Below are positions 1-10,717 of a DNA stretch of 64,000 bases, in pieces. Source of the DNA: Burkholderia humptydooensis (GTDB lineage Bacteria > Pseudomonadota > Gammaproteobacteria > Burkholderiales > Burkholderiaceae); NCBI RefSeq assembly GCF_001513745.1, contig NZ_CP013382.1:1922001-1986000 (forward strand), in the 5' to 3' direction. Each line of letters opens with the position of its first letter. The first letter of the stretch is position 1. The notes below the pieces were generated by a model, which did no database searches, was not told where the DNA came from, and worked only from the letters and a program-made list of their open reading frames with translations. A program made the translations under genes and the position numbers.

Positions 1-202
1 CGTCGATATCGATCGATGCGAGAAACGATTAGCTGGCATCGCGACGCATTCCATAAATTCGAAATAATTCCGAAAGGAACAAGAACCACCACAACGAATA
101 TCGGTAAACAACACCGGCTTCAATGCAAGACAAAAAGAGCGGTCACTGAGCAAAGAACCGATCGGCACAGGCCCGAACGATCGACAACAAAGGGGAGGCG
201 GT

Positions 203-446
203 ATGTTCAATCGTATCCGCCGCGGTTTCACCGCAATGCTTGCATAGCCGTAGATGTCTGTCGCCGCGCTCGCCGGCTGGCCCGCCGGCTCCGCGCACGC
301 GAGGACGGCGCACGGCTCGCCGCGCAGCTCTGCGCCGCTTGCCACGGCCCGCACGGCCGCAGCGAATCGCCGATGTTTCCGCGGCTCAACGCGCAAACGA
401 ACGAATATCTGACCGCGCAGTTGAAGGGCTTTCGCGAGCACGCGCG
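203..446 (+). pseudogene. Decayed cytochrome c (class I, c553/c4-like) gene
   Basis: A purine-rich ribosome binding site (aggggaggcgg) precedes an ATG at 203 whose frame reads MFNRIRRGFTAMLA, the start of a signal peptide, then hits TAG codons at 245 and 251. The same frame resumes with a hydrophobic signal-like stretch (SVAALAGWPAGSAHA). The haem-binding part, LCAACHGPHGRS followed by a conserved PRLNAQTNEYLTAQLKGF segment, is in another frame. The gene therefore has in-frame stops, a frameshift near 290-300, and loses its 3' half where an 8-bp tandem repeat begins. Intact relatives are exported electron carriers. The haem motif and the following segment are seen directly; the reconstruction is inference. 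Confidence 0.75.
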
Positions 447-510
447 CGAATCAGCGAATCAGCGAATCAGCGAATCAGCGATTCAGCGATTCAGCGATTC
501 AGCGATTCAG
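447..510. repeat. 8-bp tandem repeat, eight copies in two variants
   Basis: Four copies of cgaatcag are followed by four copies of cgattcag, 64 bp in all with no interruption. The array joins the truncated cytochrome c gene to the 3' end of the mreB-like gene. On the minus strand the stop codon of the mreB-like gene lies in its last units, so copy-number change would barely affect that protein. It is a likely length-variable (VNTR) locus. Confidence 0.9.
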
Positions 511-1563
511 GCCGAAATCGCCCGCGTCTTCGTCGCCGGCGTCGAACCCGCCCCGCCCCATCGCCTCGCCGGCGCCGCGCACCGCGCAGGTGAGCGGATC
601 GTCGGCGACCCGCGCGGCGAGCCCAGTCTCGTCGCGCAGCCGCTTGCCGAGATTCGCGAGCAGCGCGCCGCCGCCCGTCAGCACGATCCCGCGATCCGCG
701 ATGTCGGTGATCAGCTCGGGCGGCGCGTTCTCGAGCGCGCTCTTCACCGCGCTCACCACCTGGTTCAGCGGCGCGGCGAGCGCATCCGCGATGTCGTGAT
801 TGCTGAGCTCGATGGTTCGCGGCAGGCCGTCCGCGACGCTGCGCCCGACCGCGTGGATCGATTCGCGCGGCACCCGGCGGCTCGCGGTGCCGATCGCCTT
901 CTTCACGTGTTCGGCCGTGTGCTCGCCGAGCAGCACGCCGTACAGGCTCCGGACGTGATTGACGATCGCCGCGTCGAACTGGTCGCCGCCGACGCGAATC
1001 GCCTCGCGATAGACGATGCCGCCGAGCGCGATCACCGCGACCTCGGTCGTGCCGCCGCCGATGTCGACGACCATCGATCCGACCGCCTCCGATACCGGCA
1101 GCCCCGCGCCGAGCGCGGCCGCGAGCGGCTCGCTGATCAGGCTGACCCGCGACGCGCCCGCCGCGAGCGCCGCTTCGCGGATCGCGCGCTGCTCGACCGC
1201 CGTCGCGTTCGACGGCACGCAGATCGTGAACTCGACGCGCCTGCCGAACAGCGAGCGCGCATGTGACATGCCGACGAACTGCCGCATCATCTGCTCGGCC
1301 GCGTGATAGTTCGCGACGACGCCGTGCCTGAGCGGCCTGACGGCTTCCAGATGCTCGGGCGAGCGGCCGAGGAGCGCCTTCGCCTGCTCGCCGACCGCCT
1401 CGACGCGCGCCCTGTCGGCCGGGCCGCCCCGTTTGCGGAAGCAGACGACCGACGGCTGATTCAGCACGACGCCGCGATCGCGGACGTAGATCAGCGTGCT
1501 CGCGGTGCCGGGATCGACCGCGACATTGTGCGCAAAGAACCTTCCGAGAAAGGGTGCCGCCAT
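499..1563 (-). CDS. MreB-like actin homologue (rod-shape determining family)
   Basis: 354 residues, close to the usual 345-350 of MreB. The N-terminal part has the phosphate-1 signature of the actin/Hsp70 fold (VAVDPGTASTLIYV). There is a CVPSNATAVEQRAIREAA segment, the phosphate-2 loop VVDIGGGTTEVAVIALGG near residue 170, and an adenosine motif VLTGGGALLANL near residue 300. MreB forms membrane-associated filaments that guide cell-wall synthesis. No mreC, mreD, pbp2 or rodA lies beside it, so this is probably a paralogue of the housekeeping mreB rather than the operon copy. The C-terminal GLNR and stop are encoded within or next to the 8-bp repeat. It is divergent from the patatin gene across about 300 bp. 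Confidence 0.88.
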   Translation of the reverse strand: MAAPFLGRFFAHNVAVDPGTASTLIYVRDRGVVLNQPSVVCFRKRGGPADRARVEAVGEQAKALLGRSPEHLEAVRPLRHGVVANYHAAEQMMRQFVGMSHARSLFGRRVEFTICVPSNATAVEQRAIREAALAAGASRVSLISEPLAAALGAGLPVSEAVGSMVVDIGGGTTEVAVIALGGIVYREAIRVGGDQFDAAIVNHVRSLYGVLLGEHTAEHVKKAIGTASRRVPRESIHAVGRSVADGLPRTIELSNHDIADALAAPLNQVVSAVKSALENAPPELITDIADRGIVLTGGGALLANLGKRLRDETGLAARVADDPLTCAVRGAGEAMGRGGFDAGDEDAGDFGLNR

Positions 1564-1859
1564 CGTGAAGCCTCTATTGAATCAGGTGGAAGGATTCTGT
1601 GGATGCGCCTGCGGCCGCCCCCGGGGCCGATCGCCGGCGACGAGCGCAATCCACTCAGTCGCTTAGCGGCAGGATGCCTGAATACTTTAGGAGATTTCAT
1701 GAATTTTCTATAGCGCGGCAGGCCGCCGTACGCGCGCGCGGCCCGCGCGAACCGCGGCGACGCGTGGTCGCGCCCCGACAAAAGCGGTACTCTCTCGCTT
1801 TTGCCGATTCCGCATCGGCGCTCCCGACCGTTCAGTCCGACCACACCCAAGCAACGATA

Positions 1860-4385
<2,526 letters not shown>

Positions 4386-4467
4386 GCCGGGCGCGGCGGG
4401 GGGGACGCTCCGGCGCGAATCCGTCCGTGGTGCGCCGCGCGCCGCGAACGCGCGCCCCCGCCGCGCG

Positions 4468-5583
4468 TCAGACCGGCCAGCTCATCTCGAAACGCGCGCC
4501 CGGCAGCAGCAGCGGATCGACGACGGCAACGCGCCCGTTGTGCGCCTGCAGCACCAGCCGCGTGATCGCGAGCCCCAGCCCGTAGCCGGCCGTATGGCGA
4601 TCGAGCCGCACGAACGCCTCGAAGATCCGCTCGCGCTCGTCCGGCGGCACGCCGGGCCCGTCGTCCTCGACATCGATCTCGATGTTGCCGTGGCGCATCC
4701 GCAGGCCGACCGCGATCCGCCCGCGCGCATGCTTGCTCGCGTTGCGCAGCAGATTGCGCATCGCATACGACATCAGCCGCTTGTCCATCTTCACGCGCAG
4801 ATCGGCGGGCACCGCGACGCGCGCGTCGAGCGTCTTGCTCGGATACAGCAGCGCGGCGTCGGCAACCTGCTTGTCGAACCACGCGACGAGCGCCGTCAGC
4901 TCGAGATTCGACTGCAGCGAGCTGTACTCGAGCCGCGCGTACGTGAGGCTCATGTCGATCAGCTCGTCGAGCTCGGACACGTCCTGCTCGATGCTGTCGA
5001 TCGCGTTCTGATACTCGTCGGCCGACCCCGGCTCGCGCAGGCTCTCGAGCGCGAAGCGCACGCGCGCGAGCGGCGTGCGCAGCTCGTGCGAGATGCCGTT
5101 CGTCAGGTCGCGCTGCGCGGCGATCAGGCGTTCCATCCGCATCGCGAGCGCGTTCAGCGTGCGCGCGAGCGGCCCGATGATCACGCTGCGCGATTCGCGC
5201 GCGCGCGTGTTGAAGCGGCCGCCCGTGAAGTCGATCGCGCGCTCGCGCACCATCACGAGATCCGACCAGACGGGCCGCATCCACCGATAGCCGGCGAGCG
5301 CCGGCACCGCGAGCACGAACGCGGCGAGCGGCAGCGCGCCGCCCGGCAGCGCATCGAGCGCGCGCCACACCACATGCGGCCCGAGCGCCGAGCAGAGCGC
5401 GGCGATCGTCCCGCCGACCGTCACCAGCACGAGGCCGACGAGATGCAGATAAGTCCGCAGATAAAGGCGCGACCAGCTCGGAATGCGGTCGGCGCGCGTG
5501 TCGGTCCACGAGCGGCGGAAATGCAGCCAGCGCCATTTGCAATAGCGGAACGGGGACAATCGGTGCGCTTGCGTGCTGTTCAT
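4468..5583 (-). CDS. rstB: Sensor histidine kinase, RstB-like
   Basis: 371 residues. Two membrane segments (LHLVGLVLVTVGGTIAAL near 50 and ALPLAAFVLAVPALAGY near 90) enclose a very short periplasmic loop, followed by a HAMP-like linker. The dimerisation/phosphorylation box is GISHELRTPLARVRFALE, with the phospho-accepting His near 165. The ATPase domain shows N (MRNLLRNASKHA), G1 (VEDDGPGVPPDE), F (IFEAFVRLD) and G2 (GYGLGLAI) boxes. It pairs with the response regulator encoded upstream on the same strand (5907-6617), although 323 bp separate them. The signal is unknown; the RstB assignment rests on the kinase-box wording and the partner. Confidence 0.87.
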   Translation of the reverse strand: MNSTQAHRLSPFRYCKWRWLHFRRSWTDTRADRIPSWSRLYLRTYLHLVGLVLVTVGGTIAALCSALGPHVVWRALDALPGGALPLAAFVLAVPALAGYRWMRPVWSDLVMVRERAIDFTGGRFNTRARESRSVIIGPLARTLNALAMRMERLIAAQRDLTNGISHELRTPLARVRFALESLREPGSADEYQNAIDSIEQDVSELDELIDMSLTYARLEYSSLQSNLELTALVAWFDKQVADAALLYPSKTLDARVAVPADLRVKMDKRLMSYAMRNLLRNASKHARGRIAVGLRMRHGNIEIDVEDDGPGVPPDERERIFEAFVRLDRHTAGYGLGLAITRLVLQAHNGRVAVVDPLLLPGARFEMSWPV

Positions 5584-5906
5584 GATCGTGTCGAGAATGT
5601 CGGGGAATCGGCGCCGTCGGTCATCGGGCGGAAACCGGCCGGGCCTGTGTCGACCTGTATCGGCCTGTATCGGCCGGTCGGAACCGGCGTTCGGCCGACG
5701 CGCGGCCGGCTCGTCTGCCGCATGGGTCGTCTATCGCGCCAACGCCGCGGCGTTTCGCCGAGTAAAACCGCGGCAAATGTCCGGGCGCAGTCGGAGCGCC
5801 ATGCCGCGCTGCATCTCGTTCGGCGTGGCGCGGCACGCGCGCCAAACGGAGTGCGAGACGGAAGCCGAGCCGCGCGCGACGCCGGCCGTGCACCTCGACG
5901 CGCCGC
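5584..5906. other. Non-coding spacer between response regulator and kinase
   Basis: This 323-bp gap separates the two members of the two-component pair, which usually overlap or nearly touch. It contains short imperfect direct repeats around 5650-5685 (variants of ctgtatcggc and cggtcggaac). No convincing small gene was found on either strand. Confidence 0.5.
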
Positions 5907-6617
5907 TCACTCCCACGCGTTCTTGCTGAATTGATACCCCTTGCTGCGAATGGTCTTGATCCGCTGCGGGCAGCTCGCGTCGTCGCGCAGCTTGCGGCGC
6001 AGCTTCGAGATCCGCCCGTCGATGGTCCGGTCGAGACCGTCGAATTCGACGCCGCGCAGTTGCAGCATCAGATCGTCGCGGCTCACGACTTCGCCCGCAT
6101 GGCAGACGAGCACCCACAGCAGGTCGAACTCGGCCGACGTCAGCTCGGGCGTCGTGCCGTCGGGCAGGCTGACGGTCCGGTTCGTCCGGTCGATCGTGAA
6201 CTGGCCGAACGTGTAGCTCTCCGGCTGCCCGAGCGCGCCGTCCGCCTGCCGCGCCGGCGCGCGGCGCAGTTGCGCCTTGATCCGCGCGAGCAGGATGCGC
6301 GGCTCGACCGGCTTGTGCACGTAGTCGTCCGCGCCGAATTCGAGGCCGAGCAATTCGTCGAACGGCTCGTCGCGAGCCGTCACCATGATGATGACGCCAT
6401 CGTAGTGCTCGCGCGCCTCGCGGCAGATCTCGAAGCCGTCCTTGCCGGGCAGGTTCACGTCGAGGATCACGAGATCGGGGCGTCCCGTCAGAATCGCGTC
6501 GACGGCGTCGTCGCCGTTCAGCACGGTGTCGACGACGTACTCGTGCTTGCGCAGGTAGCCCGCGATCAGCGTGGACAGACGATTGTCGTCCTCGACGAGG
6601 AGAATCCGGAAAGGCAT
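5907..6617 (-). CDS. rstA: OmpR-family response regulator, RstA-like
   Basis: 236 residues from the ATG at 6617 (MPFRILLVEDDNRLS); an upstream in-frame ATG at 6644 would add nine poor residues. The receiver domain has the acidic pair EDD, the phospho-acceptor Asp in LVILDVNLPGKDGFE, a conserved Thr in IMVTARDE, and Lys in YVHKPVEP. The C-terminal winged helix has the OmpR-type pattern ELTSAEFDLLWVL and the RstA-like tail DGLDRTIDGRISKLRRKL...RIKTIRSKGYQF. It is the cognate regulator of the kinase at 4468-5583 and is transcribed first. Confidence 0.9.
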   Translation of the reverse strand: MPFRILLVEDDNRLSTLIAGYLRKHEYVVDTVLNGDDAVDAILTGRPDLVILDVNLPGKDGFEICREAREHYDGVIIMVTARDEPFDELLGLEFGADDYVHKPVEPRILLARIKAQLRRAPARQADGALGQPESYTFGQFTIDRTNRTVSLPDGTTPELTSAEFDLLWVLVCHAGEVVSRDDLMLQLRGVEFDGLDRTIDGRISKLRRKLRDDASCPQRIKTIRSKGYQFSKNAWE

Positions 6618-6912
6618 GGGCAAATCAGTCGATATGGAAGCCAAATATTATTTGAAACAAGGGCTTAGCGCGAACGAGCGAAACTGACGCGCCAACTTTG
6701 TAAGATCCCGAAACATTTGGAATGATACTGCGACGCGCGCCGGCAGACGAACCTCTCGTATCCGCCCCCCTGAAAATCGCGCGTCGGCCGCCCGCAACCG
6801 CCCGCAGCCGTTACGCTCGCTGCGCCGCAGATGCTTGACGAATCGCCGCCGGGAAGGTTCCATACGGGCTCGCTTCACACCCGCGCGGCGCGGCGCGCCG
6901 CGCACCGATTCG

Positions 6913-7238
6913 ATGAAATACCCAGCGATCCTCGAACGCATTCACGCGGAACTCGCCCCCTGGATCGGCGCAGGCCGCGCTCTTTCTCGCGAACGGCGGC
7001 GTCGCGCCCGCGACGGGCGCGCGGATTCTCGATCCGAGCTCGGCGAAGCGGCTGTCGGCGCTGATGCTGACCTGCGGCACCTACGACGCCGCGGGCGACT
7101 TCGTCTACCGCGTCGGGCTGCCGGCGAAGAGCGGCGTGGGCGGCGGGATCGTCGCGGTGCTGCCGGGCGAGATGGCGGTGTGCGTGTGGTCGCCGGGGCT
7201 CGATCCGAACGGCAATTCGCTCGCTGGCACGCTGGCGC
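6913..7238 (+). pseudogene. Glutaminase (GlsA family), 5' part of a split and internally deleted gene
   Basis: The ATG at 6913 begins [22 protein letters not shown], the glutaminase N-terminus. About 180 codons are then missing and the frame shifts: the sequence resumes in another frame with [20 protein letters not shown] and runs through [35 protein letters not shown] and [16 protein letters not shown]. The junction lies in gcaggccgcgctc, where both ends could share ggccgc. Homology stops inside the 17-bp repeat at 7222-7238, and the remaining codons lie 10.9 kb away at 18091-18147. The active-site Ser-x-x-Lys region is in the lost part, so this copy is dead. An intact relative is at 17128-18051. 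Confidence 0.88.
7222..7238. repeat. Left 17-bp direct repeat, attachment-site-like
   Basis: cgctggcacgctggcgc, identical to 18091-18107. It lies in the codons for LAGTLA of the native glutaminase. The base before it and the base after it differ from the right copy, so the shared core is exactly 17 bp. Confidence 0.85.
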
Positions 7239-7269
7239 TCCACTCATATAATTGTTGGCCGGCCACTTC

Positions 7270-7506
7270 TTTGCCTCAGGCTGGATTGAGCAGACACCAG
7301 AAAAGCAATACAAACTGAACACCAGCGCGGCTAAAGCAATTCGCACGATGATCGAGCTTGTCAAACAGGGATATCGAGCACCTCGCGTTATAGAAGCGCT
7401 CAACGAAATGGGCTTGGCATTAACGCCCGGACGTCCCAATCACGTCGACCGCGTTCGAAATATCGTCTCCAAGCGGGCATTGACCGGCAAGCGGTCATGC
7501 CGTTGA
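7270..7506 (+). pseudogene. Large serine recombinase fragment (recombinase domain)
   Basis: An open stretch reads [20 protein letters not shown], then AIRTMIELVKQGYRAPRVIE, ALNEMGLALTPGRPN and VRNIVSKRALTGKR. This is the pattern of the 'recombinase' domain (PF07508 type) that follows the catalytic resolvase domain in large serine integrases. The catalytic N-terminal domain (about 150 residues with the active Ser) and the C-terminal zinc/coiled-coil part are both absent, so this is a remnant. Its place directly inside the left 17-bp repeat is where an integrase gene is expected. Only a TTG at 7252 would serve as a start. Confidence 0.72.
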
Positions 7507-7688
7507 TAGGGCTTGATAGAGTAGATCGCCGAATGATTCACGCTTCGTTTCATCTCGCTCTCATCGAATGACCGCTTGTGTTTGAGGGATGGCGGACAAT
7601 ATCGCAATCACGAGCAAGAGCGCACTCAACATTGACGCCTGTCCACCGGAGCAGGACACCACAACGCCGAAGATGCTCAACATGCGAC

Positions 7689-8255
7689 TTATCCATGTAA
7701 GAGCGGCGTTACGACGCGCTCGAGGCGATCGGCTGTCCACGAGGGCTTAGGATCATCCCAGCCATTGTCGGCAAGGAGCCCGTTCCGGTCGATGGTGAAG
7801 CTCACCGGGATGCGCCACATTCGACCATAGCCGCCGGCGTATGCACTGCCCAGGAGGCCAACTGGAAAGCTCAATTTGGCCGCGACTTGTTGGACAGCCG
7901 CGAGACTGTCTGGCCCGTCCAGGCTGAAACCGAGCACTCGCAAGCCGTTCGCCGCATGATGCGCCGCGTATTCGGACAACAGCGGCAGTTCGATTCGACA
8001 CGGCTCGCACCATGTCGCCCAGAACGTCAGAATGACCACGTTTCCACGCAAATCGTCGCTGGCGATATTTTGCCCGTCGAGCGTGTGCAAGACGAGGCCT
8101 GGCGCCGGACGGCCCACCGCCAGGCTGTTGGCCTGCGCCATCGGCAGCCACCCGCCGAGGCTGGCGCCCAGCGCGACCCCACCGGCCCCGCGCAGCCAAT
8201 CCCGCCTCGACCAGCCACGCTTGGCGAACGGCGATTCCTCAACATCAGAATGCAT
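7689..8255 (-). CDS. TlpA/ResA-family thioredoxin-like protein, Tat-type signal
   Basis: 188 residues from the ATG at 8255. The N-terminus has a twin-arginine motif (SRRDWLRGAGG) followed by a hydrophobic stretch ending MAQA, suggesting folded export. The mature part is a redoxin: LVLHTLDGQNIASDDLRGN, active site FWATWCEPCRIE (WCxxC), and the cis-Pro loop RIPVSFTIDR. Such proteins reduce or isomerise periplasmic thiols, often for cytochrome c or copper-site assembly. Its start overlaps the end of the outer-membrane protein gene by 11 bp, so the two are probably translationally coupled. It lies in the island, 180 bp from the recombinase remnant. Confidence 0.88.
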   Translation of the reverse strand: MHSDVEESPFAKRGWSRRDWLRGAGGVALGASLGGWLPMAQANSLAVGRPAPGLVLHTLDGQNIASDDLRGNVVILTFWATWCEPCRIELPLLSEYAAHHAANGLRVLGFSLDGPDSLAAVQQVAAKLSFPVGLLGSAYAGGYGRMWRIPVSFTIDRNGLLADNGWDDPKPSWTADRLERVVTPLLHG

Positions 8256-9312
8256 AGCTCGCCCCGACGGTGCCAGACCAGCGCGGAAACAACTGATAGC
8301 CACTGAGCCGGCTATACAGCGACTTCTGGACGAATGCGTAAACATTCAGATTCTTCACCACATTCACCGTCACGCCAGGCGACAGATAGACAACCGTGCC
8401 GGCCGTATTGTCAATGTCAGCGAGCGCGCCCTGGTCCGCACTCTTGCGGGTCACGTTGATCTGAAGTTGCGGGACGATCTTCGGATTCGCCTCATAGCGC
8501 AGACCGACGCTGACCGTCGCCTGATTGCCGGGACGGTAGTCCTGGCCAAGACCGTGAAGATTCTCGATCACAGCCGACTGGAATTGACCGTTGATGAACG
8601 CGTCGAAGTTCTGGCTCACCGGCTGGTAGTAGTACGCGCCAACGATGAGGTCAGTGCTGCCGGTACCCGGCTGCAAGCTGGTATCGAGCGTCTGGCCGCC
8701 TGCGCTGTTCGGGCCCGACGAGAAGAACACCGGACTGCGGCCCACGGCGGCTCCCGTTAGTGTATTTTGGCCGCCGTACTTCCCGGTAGGTAGCTTGACC
8801 CCGAGTTGAACGCCGAGATTGTGAGTCGGCAGGAAGCCCTGATAGCTGGCGATCAACTTAACGTCGCCGAGCCCACTGCTTGTTGCGCCGCTCAGATTGC
8901 CGGGGGTGAGTTGATCTGGCGTCGCGTTGCCGTAAGTCGAATGGCTGCGGTCGACGAATGGAATGATCGCGCTGAAGCTCCACTTCGCATTCGGGCTATA
9001 GTTGATGCCGAGGTTCCAGTAGCGGTTGATCGTCTGGTGTTCGACTTCCTGACTCCCGCCCGCCGCGTTGATTGCCGCCGGCACGTTGGGCGATACCGCA
9101 CTCGTTCCGCTACGCAATTGGTTCTGCGGGATGTACGTGTAATCGAGGCTGATACGCCAGCCTGGCATCGCCGAATAGCCCATTGCGGCATCGGTACTTA
9201 GCGAGCAGCCGCAGGTCGCGCATGCATGGGCGGCAACAGGTATGGTCAGCCCCGTCAAGCAGGCGAGTGCAGCAAGTGCAACGTCGATATTTCGATTCGA
9301 TTCGATTCGCAT
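8245..9312 (-). CDS. Outer-membrane beta-barrel protein (transporter-like, PF13557-type)
   Basis: 355 residues with a signal peptide (LAALACLTGLTIPVAAHA) and then a Cys-rich mature N-terminus, CATCGCSLSTDAAMGY. The remainder is alternating amphipathic strands (for example WRISLDYTYIPQNQL, LGVQLGVKLPTGKYGG) ending in the barrel signature VGASYAF with C-terminal Phe. Such proteins are predicted channels found near metal or aromatic-compound genes; no substrate is evident here. The CxxCxC cluster just after the signal peptide could bind metal (inference). It is followed by the TlpA-like gene with an 11-bp overlap and is preceded by a DUF2946 gene on the same strand. Confidence 0.83.
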   Translation of the reverse strand: MRIESNRNIDVALAALACLTGLTIPVAAHACATCGCSLSTDAAMGYSAMPGWRISLDYTYIPQNQLRSGTSAVSPNVPAAINAAGGSQEVEHQTINRYWNLGINYSPNAKWSFSAIIPFVDRSHSTYGNATPDQLTPGNLSGATSSGLGDVKLIASYQGFLPTHNLGVQLGVKLPTGKYGGQNTLTGAAVGRSPVFFSSGPNSAGGQTLDTSLQPGTGSTDLIVGAYYYQPVSQNFDAFINGQFQSAVIENLHGLGQDYRPGNQATVSVGLRYEANPKIVPQLQINVTRKSADQGALADIDNTAGTVVYLSPGVTVNVVKNLNVYAFVQKSLYSRLSGYQLFPRWSGTVGASYAF

Positions 9313-9457
9313 GTCTTTCCTCTTTGTGTCGTTTTGGCGCGCGCAATCGATCCGTCGTAGCGCGGACGCGTGGCGCGAACTGTTTCAGTGGCAATCTCGC
9401 GCCCAAGAGTCCCGCTCGATTTGGCAGGGCTTCTTGAAGTGGCTGAAAACGATTGAC

Positions 9458-9829
9458 TTAGGCGAGGAACGGCGAATCCCGCGGGTGTCCTGCGGAGAAT
9501 GCGTCACCGTCTACGAATGTAGACGGTACCGACGATTGGGCAATGCGGTACTTCCCGGTCCCTACCATCTGCGGCAAGGCGAGCGGCGGTGCCGGCACAT
9601 GATGCGTAAGCAGATCGCAATATCCGCAAGCGCCGAGGTGAATCATGGCCACGTGATCTTCGGCGTCATGCCCCCCATCAACCGAGCAGGTCTGCGCAGA
9701 CGGCAGCTCTCGATCAATAGACGCTATGCCATGACTCACGATCGGGGAAAAAACGATGAACCACATGGCAAGAAGGCCAAGCCAGGCGATCATTCGATTA
9801 CGGCGACGAGCGGTCATGATGGCGGGCAT
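9458..9829 (-). CDS. DUF2946 family protein
   Basis: Up to 123 residues; ATGs at 9829, 9817 and 9793 are all possible. One N-terminal membrane segment (IAWLGLLAMWFIVFSPIVSHG) is followed by an exported part with the family pattern HLGACGYCDLLTHH, then a proline-rich PAPPLALP stretch. DUF2946 proteins usually sit in copper-related or TonB-receptor loci, and the Cys/His cluster suggests metal binding (known association plus inference). It is 145 bp upstream of the outer-membrane barrel gene on the same strand and probably heads that operon. Confidence 0.78.
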   Translation of the reverse strand: MPAIMTARRRNRMIAWLGLLAMWFIVFSPIVSHGIASIDRELPSAQTCSVDGGHDAEDHVAMIHLGACGYCDLLTHHVPAPPLALPQMVGTGKYRIAQSSVPSTFVDGDAFSAGHPRDSPFLA

Positions 9830-9970
9830 CGCGGGAGCGACGGCATTTCAACGGAAACCAGAAATGCCGACGATACCTGGCAAAACTGGCGGCGCAACGC
9901 GACATTTGATCGCATCGCTGATGTGCGTCAACACCCGTTCGGTTGGACCTATCCGTCAAAGAAATGAAGT

Positions 9971-10106
9971 ATGAGCTTGCCGAACCACGCCAAGACCATC
10001 AGCGTCGCGCTGCCCGCGGGCGCTCGACAAGTACACGGTGCCCTGGGCGGCCGTAGCCTCCGACGATCATCGAAGCCAGCGCGGCTACATGTTCACGGTG
10101 AAATGA
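9971..10106 (+). pseudogene. CopC-like copper protein, 3' remnant
   Basis: From 9971 one frame reads MSLPNHAKTISVALPAGA. The next frame continues DKYTVPWAAVASDDHRSQRG and YMFTVK then stop, the typical C-terminus of CopC/PcoC periplasmic copper-binding proteins (compare YTVxWxxVSxDxHxxxGxYxFxV). The frame changes near 10022-10028 and the N-terminal half with the first copper ligands is missing. It supports a copper theme for the island. Identification rests on about 45 residues. Confidence 0.65.
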
Positions 10107-10717
10107 CGAAGGCCGATGTTGCATACCAGCTCCATTTCTGACCCGTTCGTCACGTTACGCGTCACTCGCACGTAGCCGTCCGATACCCTGCCTAGAGGGC
10201 ATTCATCATACGATGTCAGCGGCTTCGCCATTCGCCGTACCGGCGGCACGCCGACGTCGGCTCATTTCGCGAAGCGATGCCACCGCCTCGTCGCGCCCGA
10301 ACTCGCCAGGTCTTCGCAGCATTGGACGTCCGCCTCCTCTCCGCGCATCACGTATCAGCATTGCGACATTTTTTACCGACTCCGAAAGGCAACGGTATCC
10401 CCATGCGCCGGGCCTCCCCATGCAGCCGGCAAACGGCCGGGTTGGCACGTTGCTAGCTTCTTTCGACACGCTCCCAATGGCGAATTCGACGCGCGTTCGA
10501 GGACGACTGGCGATCCAGCACTTCCTGACGGAAGCCGTGACGCGCCGGTTTGTCTTCCACTCGAAAAACGCCACGGGTCCGCAACGCGCCTATTGCTCCC
10601 TATCTTCGATTCGCTCGGCCGACGCAGTCTCTACACGTCACCGCCGAACGCATCCGGACGAAGCGCGTACCAGGAACGTTGGATATCACGTGTCGTCCAC
10701 CCTGACAGGAGAGCACC
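10107..10717. other. 611 bp without a recognisable gene
   Basis: The stretch lies between the copC remnant and the PelA-like gene. Open frames exist on both strands but have no family signature and Arg/Ser-rich composition. It probably holds the promoter of the 10718-16650 gene run; no confident -35/-10 pair was picked. A ribosome binding site (aggagagcacc) directly precedes 10718. Confidence 0.5.

Noticed and set aside
447..510. CRISPR-like array
   Set aside because: Units are 8 bp with no spacers; it is a simple tandem repeat.
16..1266. Long plus-strand open frame covering the cytochrome remnant and the mreB-like gene
   Set aside because: After the haem motif it is antisense to the mreB-like gene and Arg-rich; only its first part is a gene remnant.
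7239..7260. tataat-like box at the left island junction as an outward promoter
   Set aside because: The hexamer is present at about 7246-7252 but no -35 was found at the right distance in native DNA.
10447..10463. Sigma-54-like ggcacgttgc
   Set aside because: The GG and GC elements are too close; the required ten-base spacing is absent.
10206..10574. 122-codon minus-strand frame
   Set aside because: No ribosome binding site, odd composition and no family signature.
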